Source of the DNA: Trachythela sp. YZ-2020
Lineage: Eukaryota; Cnidaria; Anthozoa; Malacalcyonacea; Clavulariidae
Length of the DNA: 64,000 nucleotides
Assembly: GCA_016169945.1 (NCBI GenBank)
Contig: JADLSH010000127.1
Coordinates: forward strand, 2,172,501 to 2,236,500
Reading direction: 5' to 3'
The notes beneath the pieces were generated by a model that saw nothing but the letters and a program-made list of their open reading frames with translations, was not told where the DNA came from and searched no databases. Within the stretch, counting starts at the first letter, position 1. Each line of letters opens with the position of its first letter. Of the stretch, positions 53,301 to 62,300 are shown one piece after another. A program made the translations under genes and the position numbers.

Positions 53301-56300
53301 CTCATGTTTTTTATCCACATGATGATTCTCCTGACCTTGTTGGAATGAAGAAAGGTAAAATGCATGTTCGAGTTAATGATAGGGGTTAAAAAGCTCAACA
53401 TGTTGTAACAGGGAATATATTATAAGGAGTATGCAAATTTTGTATAAAGAGAAAAGTAGTCTCAACCAGTTATGTCCAAGATACAGTTTTCTGCTATAAT
53501 TTCGCCTCGTTCGCATGTGAGAAGAGTGCTTTCAGTTTAGCTCTACCAAAACTCGTAGATTTTCTCTGGATACCCTGGTTTCTTCTTGAAGTACCACTGG
53601 ATTAATAAGGGGTTGTCCTTACTTGACCTCTAGGAAGAACAGTTTAAAATTGAGAGAATTATCCAGTATAAATAAATAGTTTAGGTTTCTTCATGTAATC
53701 ACACTGGGAAGTCAAACTTCTTGCTCAAAATACAAGTCCTTATCGTAGAACTTTCTTTCAATCTTTCCAGGTGTCGTTAGTGCCTTTCATCTGAAGCTCC
53801 ATCCAGATTTAAGGATGACGTCATTCAATACCGAGGAGGAAGACGACTCGGGTATCCACGTGACATACTATGACGTCAACCATCGTAACACAACTCACGT
53901 TGACTTCACAAAACAATGGAGCGGCGATGATTACTTGAGACATGCAGACGGGCGACCTGTGGAGGGCAAACAACATGTTAAAAGCCGGTACAACTCCGCC
54001 GTAAAGATTGAAGACAATGCTATTAAATCTGTAAAGCGAACACATTTCTCTCACTTACATGATGATAAAGCATACAAAAGACCTCTGAATAACCCCGATT
54101 TTCAAAACCAACCCGATTTTGATTTCAAAGCATCCGGAGAGAGCCACCTTAACTTGCTTAGCTGTTCAAACAAACCTCGACGGAATAAACGGTCGTTGAC
54201 TGATGAGAATTCAGCCTCCTCATTGGCTAATCTCAGGCAAGATACTCTAACTTATGCAGACGTGCATCGCTTGCGGTGGTCGAAAGTCGGCAACCCCAAG
54301 AAGCCTACTCGAACATTTTACGAGCTTCTCCGATGTTATTCGGATCCTTCCGTAAAGAAGAACGAACTATCACAATGTATTAAAGAACTTCATTATCTTG
54401 CCCGAACAGACGGCGAAACTCACCGAAACATAGTCGAGCTTACTTTGTCAAGATCGCATCAGAATTTTTCTACATGGTCAGGGTTGATCGGAGCTTTGGT
54501 TGTAAAAGGGGATTTTGAGACTCAGAAGGTTTTAACAATGGCACTTTTGTCTGAGGACCCCCGGCCTCTGACTGATAAAGAGCATTCTATTCTGCTTGAG
54601 GCGGTATTCTTTATTCCGGCCGGACCTTTGTACCCGGAACTTTTACAAGCTCTGCTGTCTCTACATAAAAACAACAGTAAGAGCGAGGAGGTCACCGTCC
54701 GAGCAATGTTGGTCATGTCTGGGTTGGTTCGCCGTGTCCACGAAGCTGGCTACAACAGATCGTTATCTGACAGTATTGCGCAATACTTACACCAGAGCTT
54801 TAAAACTCATCCCGCACGTTTCCATGACGACGAAAGCGAGTCACGTGAAACATACCTTCGCAACCATATATGGGCTTTTGGTAACTTAGGCCATACATCA
54901 TCTCTAAACACAATCGTCCGTCATTTGGATCACGATAGCTCCGGAATCCGCTACTCCGCCGTATCCGCGCTACGAAAACTTCCATCTCAAGACACTGACC
55001 ATCACTTATTACGGGCTCTGAAACATGACGAGCACGTGACTGTAAAAACTGGCGTGATCGAAGTGTTCCTAGAACGGCGACAGAATATTTCGGACGACAT
55101 GCGTGAGAGTATCGAAGACGCACTTTGGTCCGCTGAAGAAGGGGATGAACTCGACTCGAAGATAACGGAGTTTCTAGACAAGCATGGCGATGACTCGCAC
55201 CACACCATTAAACAACTACGAAAGCGGAGAGCAGCTATACAGAGGAAGAAAAGAGCGCTTATCCCAGCGTTGAAACCACGAGAGTTCTCGTTGGGACCTA
55301 GGCGGGAATGGAGGAAAGCTTTTGGAGGAAAAAGAGCTGGATCCGAAGCTATGATGAGGTTTGTATGTAGGTGATAAAAAAGTTGATGAAATTAGTTTTA
55401 AGATAAGAATGAAAAAAGATGTGTCGTAGTTACTGAGAGTTGCAAATCTCGCTCAACAAGATGCAACAATGCTGTCATTTTTAGCAAGTGGCTAACAAGT
55501 CGCAACTTGTTAACAAGTTGTGGAATTGCAGGACTATAACAAGTTGTTGGAATAACTTGTAACAAGCCTGTGTTGAGTCAACAACCTTGTAGCAGATTGT
55601 CAACAAGCCGATGACAACTTGTCAACAAGCTGGATAAAAGCAGTGCGAACACATCTGATAACATATTGTTTAAACAGCATTGGTCACAGGGAGTCAAGAA
55701 ACAAAACATTTCTTCAACCCAAAGTCTGCTGGCTAATGGTTCTTTCTGATTCCGTTTAAGACTTTAATCTTATTTCATTTCAGGTTTGTGAACCAGGTCA
55801 AATTACAGATCGGGATCTTTGGAGGAAAGTTCGAGGTAGATATGGATAATTTAGCTCGCTTTCGTGCTCACGTGCTCAAGTGGCATTTTGACGTCATTAA
55901 CGGTAAAGCCGCATTCAAAATGTCCGCGCGATTTAAGAACGACATCCCTAAGGACCTAATCCACACGATCTCCGACACGGCCGACGATATTCTTGCCGGT
56001 GTTGATTCCATAACCAGCATTTTTACAAAGCACATACAAAACTTTATTGACAAATTAAAGAACTACCTACCATTGGATTCAAATGCGTTTCTTGAGTTTA
56101 TCTCAAAAGCTGCCGAGTTTTTAAGGCGTTCTATTCAGGCTACCCGCTTTGGAAAGTTTTTCAGCCAAATTGGAAAAGGTCTTAATAACGCGTTGCAAGC
56201 TAACAGACTTTGGAGAAAAATTGCCTCCCTAGTTAACAAACTTTTGCGGAATCTAAAAAACTTAAGTCTTTCCAACGGTCCGTTTGGGGAAGCATTTCAA

Positions 56301-59300
56301 TTTCTGACCAAATTAGTGGATCTCGTATCGAGAATCACCTCTGAGCTTCCTCGAGGTTTTCCGGGAAATTTCAACATCAAAGAGTTCCTAAAACATATTT
56401 CCGGTCGATTTGATTCTATTGGCGATGCGGTGTCGGACTATTTCAAGAAATTAGGCCTCAGTGTTCCTGGAAACTTCTTCGGAATGTTACATTTTAAAAT
56501 CACTCTGCGTTTCCCCGTTTCCTTGGATAAGTTCAAGACCGTCACGGTGCGGTTGATAAATTTCGGAAACAATTTTCTGGAAATGCTTTCTGTTTTCCGA
56601 GAAATGATTAGGATTGAGTTACCTAGACTTAGTCTCCCAGAATTTGGTCTAACCACTGGTGGAAATCGACTCTTCGATTTTGGGTTATCATTTGATTGGA
56701 GGATAAGGTTCAATTTTAAGATCAACTTTTCCCGACCAGATTTCGGAAAACTTCGACACTTTTTCCGTTATTTAGCGGAAATTTTCCAGCAGCTAGATGG
56801 CCCGAATATAGACTTGGACAAATTTTTCCGAGATTTCTTACCCAGTATGAGAAACGAGTTTAGATCCATAGACTCAGACCTTTTCCGGAATACGACCGGT
56901 CTAAACATCGCGCAATGGTTCCGAGAAATTATGAAGGAGTTCGAGAATATTCTAAGGCAGCAAGATGGGAAACTTCTGGACTTTAGTGACACTGCAAAAT
57001 TCCTAGAGGAATTAGGGAGGGAGGCGACGAAATTTTCCAAGAAAGCGCTGAACAAGGTTTGCAAGTTTCAAGGATTCATGTTAAAGTCCTCTGGAAAATT
57101 ACAGGAATTCGGAGAAAATTTGGAAAAGGAGACAATAGTTGCGATTCGAAAAATCGAAGACGAAGCACAAATGGTTATATTAGAGGTTGTTAATGTCACT
57201 CTATTTGTGGATAGACTTATAGACAATCTTCAAAAAGATCTTTCGAACACGTCAAAGAAATTCGTAGATCAGTTTTTAACAAAGTTAGAAACTTCGCTTG
57301 AAAATGTTAAAGAACTGGCTGATAACGTCGCAGAGTTTACAAGCAACTCGACAGACAAACTGGCAGGATTTTGTCACAAAACTGCGGATGTGTCTGGCGA
57401 AATTTTGGACAAAATTCAGTCAGAAGCCGAAAATGCTGTTAAGGAACTAGCCGACTTTATCACCAGCAATTCGCAAGGAATGACCAGTCTTGTGAATCGG
57501 TTTAAAACTGTTGTTACCAACGTAGAAAATTGGCAAAAGAAAAATTTGCAAAAACGCTTAGGAAAATTTGCCCGTGTCGCAGAGACGCTTGAAGAATTTT
57601 TGTCCTTGCTTAAAAACGAAAACAATTTTTTAGGAAGAGTTCACAAAGTTTCTACGAATGTCAACGATGTTTTACAGCACTTGAATAGACTTCCCGAGCA
57701 TGCCGAAAAAGCCCGACAGGCCGCCGATAAGGTCGCCGACTTTGCAACGAACGCGATGCGATGGGAAACCGAAGTCAAGAAACTTAACATACGACGAAAA
57801 TTCAAATTAGATTTCGACGACAAATTGCGAAAACTCTGCAACGAGTTTCAAACTCTCGCTCAAGATTCTGTGAAAAAAATCCAAGGAGATAACCTCTTTA
57901 AAACATTCCGTGAATTTGTAACGAAAGAAACAGACGCTTTAATTTCTCGGGGAGTTGGCAAATTAGACTTATTAAAAGAACCGTTGGAGCGAGTTCGAGG
58001 CGAATTGGAAAAAGTTTCGGAGTCTGTAAGCGAAGTCGAAGCTGTCTTAATAGAAATGAAACCATTTTCTGAAAACTTTTCTCCGATTCTAAAAGAAGTT
58101 AGCCAACTGCCAAACTGCTCTGAAATCGAGTTTATTTTTGATAATATTATCACAAAATGCGGAAAAGGTGCGAAAGCGTTCGGTAAACAAGCTTATGGGG
58201 AATACAAAGATTTGAGATCGGAGGTTAAGGCGTTCCTAGAACTTTTACCGGACGAATGGGAGAGTTTAAGTTTACGGAAATGTGTCAAAGGAGGGACGTG
58301 TTTGTCCGAGGCGTTTACGAAACAAGCTCAAGGTGTTTCAAAGAAGATTAAGACTTTGAAAAGGAAATTTGATAATAAAGAATTGTTTGAAAGTTTGGAG
58401 CCGTGTAAAGATGCCGTGGAAGATGTTTCTCGTGTCGTGGAGAAAGTGAAAAATATTTCCATATTGGTGGAGGAGTTTACTCTGAAAGATGACGTGGTGA
58501 AGATTAAGGATTTGGCTCGCAGGATTACTGGGAAATTTTCTGGGAAGAAGGATAATCAGGTTTGTAGTCTTTTAAGTTCCTTGGCTTTTCATGTCTTAAT
58601 TTGCCGTTCTTATCTTATCTTTTCTTATTTTGGCTTGTCCTATCTCTCCTTATCTTATCTTATCTCTCCTTATCTTATCTTGTCTTATCTTGTCTTGTCT
58701 TGTCTTGTCTTGTCTTGTCTTGTCTTGTCTTGTCTTGTCTTGTCTTGTCTTGTCTTGTCTTGTCTTGTCTTGTCTTGTCTTGTCTTGTCTTGTCTTACTA
58801 TAACTTATCTTATTTTACCATACCATACTATACGTCTTGTCTTACTATAACTTATCTTATTTTACCATACCATACTATACCATGCCATACAATATTTTAC
58901 CACACCATACCATACCATTACATACCATACAATTACATACCATACCTTGGCTCACCCTGTCTTACTTTACCATACCATACCATACCATACCATACCATAC
59001 AATACCATGCCATACCATACCATACCATACCAATACCATACCATACCATACCATACCATACCATACCATACCATGCCATACCATCCACTAACCAGTCCCC
59101 ATTTTTCCACATATTTCTCATCTTTACAAATACAATCTTACCTTGCCCAGGTCCAGAAACGATCTGCCGTCAAGAAAGTTAAAAACCTTGCTCAGCACAT
59201 CAAGAAAGCGGAAGAAACCAAAGAAAAAATTGAAAAACTGGTTGAAGAAGTGTTTGGCAAACTGAAGAGCATCTATTCCGACAACATCGAACCTTTTCAA

Positions 59301-62300
59301 GAGAACTTAAAGGACGTCCAAAAAAAACTACGCTTATCTTACGACCTGAGTCAAAAATCTAACTTCATAAACCCAAGTTTGCAAGCCGTAGACACAGTAG
59401 TGGTCGCTATGACCGACTTTACTGAAGTTGCTCAAAATGTCGTCGGCCCGTTAGAGGGCACTGTTTTGGACGTTCTTTCAAAAACCTCCGACTTTACAGA
59501 TATTTTTGACGGCAAACTTAAAAACTACGGCGAAAAGATGCAAAAAGTTTCGGACGAAGTGAACGGCTTTCTGGATAAGATTATCTCATTTTTGAATACA
59601 ATTCAATTACGTCAGAAGGGGTTGGATATCCGGGAATATAAACCCTGGAACCAATACTCGTACTGCTCGGAAGACGTGTGCCTCAGGTTACTTCGCAGGT
59701 CATCCAAACTTTATCTTAAGACTGTTTTCTTATGGAAGTATCCGCATTTGGATGACTTGTCTTCCTATCGTACGACTGGCAAGTGGCTAGTACCCGGGCT
59801 CTTCGACGACTACAAAGTGCGCGGTATTGCGCCATTGTCCAAGAATGAAATGGTACTGGGCATGCGCGGTGTTGCGTCTAACACGGACAAAGCTTCACTA
59901 TTGGTTGTGGTCGATATTAGATCATCAAATAGTCAAATCGTAAAGATTATTCAACTTCAACAAAACGGTCAGCCTTTCACGGGCGATATGGGAGGCGTCG
60001 CGGTGGTAAAAGATACCTATATTTGGATGACCAGTGGGACTAGTTTGTATGCTGTAAAGTTATCTGATGTCCGTAATAGCATGTCAACCAGCGGCCCTTC
60101 GACTATCAACATTGCTAAAACAAAGTCGCTTTCCCATCAAGCAACTTCGCTTTCTTACGATAGTGGAGACGGTAAAATCTGGGTTGTGGATGGTGGTAGT
60201 TTTAAAGTCCACTCTTATGATGTTAGTCCATTTGGTGGTGTGTTACTACATAAAGAAACCCTAGAGACGGGGCAACACACGCGTGGGTTCGCGATTGTAA
60301 GACAATTTAGCGTGAAATACGCTGCCGTGGCTAAATGCGCCCTGGTTGCTGGCTTCCAATGCAAATTGGAATTCCATAGTATAGACACGGGGATTCTAGA
60401 CGAATCGACTCTCCATAGAGTTGTGCGAACACCCACTGGCCTAGAAGGCATCCAGACCGTGGACTCAGAACACATCGTGACCGCCTTCTCAAGCGGGACG
60501 TTTTCGGAGAAAGACAAGATCGAGCGAATAGCCGGCGATTTCGAGGACAGGTTTTTCAAGTTTAAGGTACCGATTCTTTCAACCGGTTTTGATATCACGG
60601 AGAACTGTGTCTTCTTTAAAGTTGCCTGGGATTGGATCATCCCCGCCAAGCGTCTGTTTCCGGTCGGTAAGCAGATCTGTGGTGAACGTAGAAAGCGAAG
60701 TGCTCTGGAGAAAGCTTTAGATGCTGATGTATACACCGAGGAACTTGAGCAACATAAGAGGGTACGACGACAAACGACCGAAAGTGTACCTTGCGCTTGG
60801 AACTTGGAGGGCGACCCCAAAACAGGTTTGTGGTTCGTGTTTGTTATTGTGTAGTGAATTGTAAGTTACTTTATTAATAGCACGGGGTCATTTCCTTGGT
60901 GTTCTAGACAGCAATGGTTGCACTGTAGTTAGTGCGTGTGTGCCTTTAGGGCTGTGTTGATTTTCCGCAATATTGTGTTTTCTGATTATAGTTTCGCCTT
61001 AGTCACATGTGAGAAGAGTGCTTCCATTTTGACTCTACCAAACACCGCAGGTTTTCTCCGGGTACTCCGGTTTTCTTCTGTAGTAACACTGGACGAACTT
61101 ACTGAATTTCTGTGGAGAAAAGTTTGAAACTGATGGAATAAATTCATAAAAAGAATTAGTTTAGTTTAAGTATCTTCCTGTAGTAATACTGGACCAACAA
61201 GACTTCTATGAAGACTGGACTTCTATGAAGAATAGTCGAGAACTAAAAGAGCTATCCAGTATAAAGTTAGTTTAGTAGCAAAGCTCAAGCGATGTTTTAA
61301 AATAACTTAATTGGCAGCCCCTAAAAGAACGCCTTAAACGCAAGAAATTAATTTTCATGCATAAATAAGAGACAATAATTTGCCAAATAGTACGATGAAT
61401 ATGTTTGATATTAAAACAAACTCGCGGTATCCTACGTAGCAACAACCGAGATTTCATACTCGATAAACCAAAAACAAATTGTATGAAGAAAAGCATAAGC
61501 TATGCCGCCTCTTCGGCTTGGAATAAATTGCCTGTGGAGGCCAAGGAGCAAGGAACCAGTAGTAAAAGGTTTAAATCTATTCTTGACCATCACTCGTGAA
61601 GTGTTTGAGTTACAGTATAATCATACCTACGTGATTACTTTTAAATATTATATTGTTGTAAATAGTTTTATCAAGTAAGTTAGTAATGCTGTGTGTAATC
61701 TGTATTGTAATCTTTCTATTATTGATGTATATTTTAACTGCCAAACGGCCTCTTGAAAAACAGGTGCCTAAGGGCCCTGAAGAGCAACCGTTTTTAAATA
61801 ATATTAAATAATAATAATAATAATAATAACAACAGCAAAAGCTTTAATATCTGTTATATTTTAGGTTCATATCCAATATTTCCTGAAATCGGCTTTGTTG
61901 TCGTAGTGATCGGTATACCAGTGTACTTTTACTTCGGCGCTAATAGCCATTATTATGCCAACTACAGAGTCTCGCTGTGCCTGCGTGAGAGAGAAGTCCG
62001 GCTTGCGATCATCCCAGGAGCGTGGGTGACTGTATACGCAGGGGCAAGCGTGGTGATATTTATCGTAGAGGGGGGTGTGACGGTGGAGGCGAAACTCCTG
62101 GAGACCTACCTTATCCCCGAGCTTGCTGTTCGTGTCGATAAATGGCCGTTGCGTGCATGTTTGGAACTCAAGATGCAAATGACTCCTTTGACTATTCGTG
62201 TCTACCTTTGGTATCGCTTCAGAATTTGTATAAGTATCCGAGTGAAGAAATGGTTTAGAATTCGCATCTCAATCCGTTGGTGTTCGAAGAAAACGCTTGC

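Larger units (their letters stand above)
32890..54657 (-). repeat. Right arm of giant inverted duplication
   Basis: Reverse complement of 1 to about 25,750. It differs by arm-specific insertions (42,711-42,994 hAT; 48,030-48,300 repeat; 51,208-52,145 retroelement segment) and lacks several left-arm insertions. Gene order is mirrored. Sequence after 54,657 corresponds to DNA left of the window start. Confidence 0.95.
60826..61864. other. Intron 5 of right gene B
   Basis: Filled by a SINE (60,910-61,280) and a LINE 3' end (61,300-61,832). The acceptor is TTATATTTTAG|G at 61,864. Confidence 0.75.

Noticed and set aside
53821..54054. Minus-strand 77-aa ORF (and mirror at 604-837)
   Set aside because: It is an antisense shadow of gene B exon 3.
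58601..59182. Long ORFs rich in SCLVLSCLVL and YHTIPYHTIP
   Set aside because: They are pentanucleotide repeat artefacts inside intron 4 of gene B.
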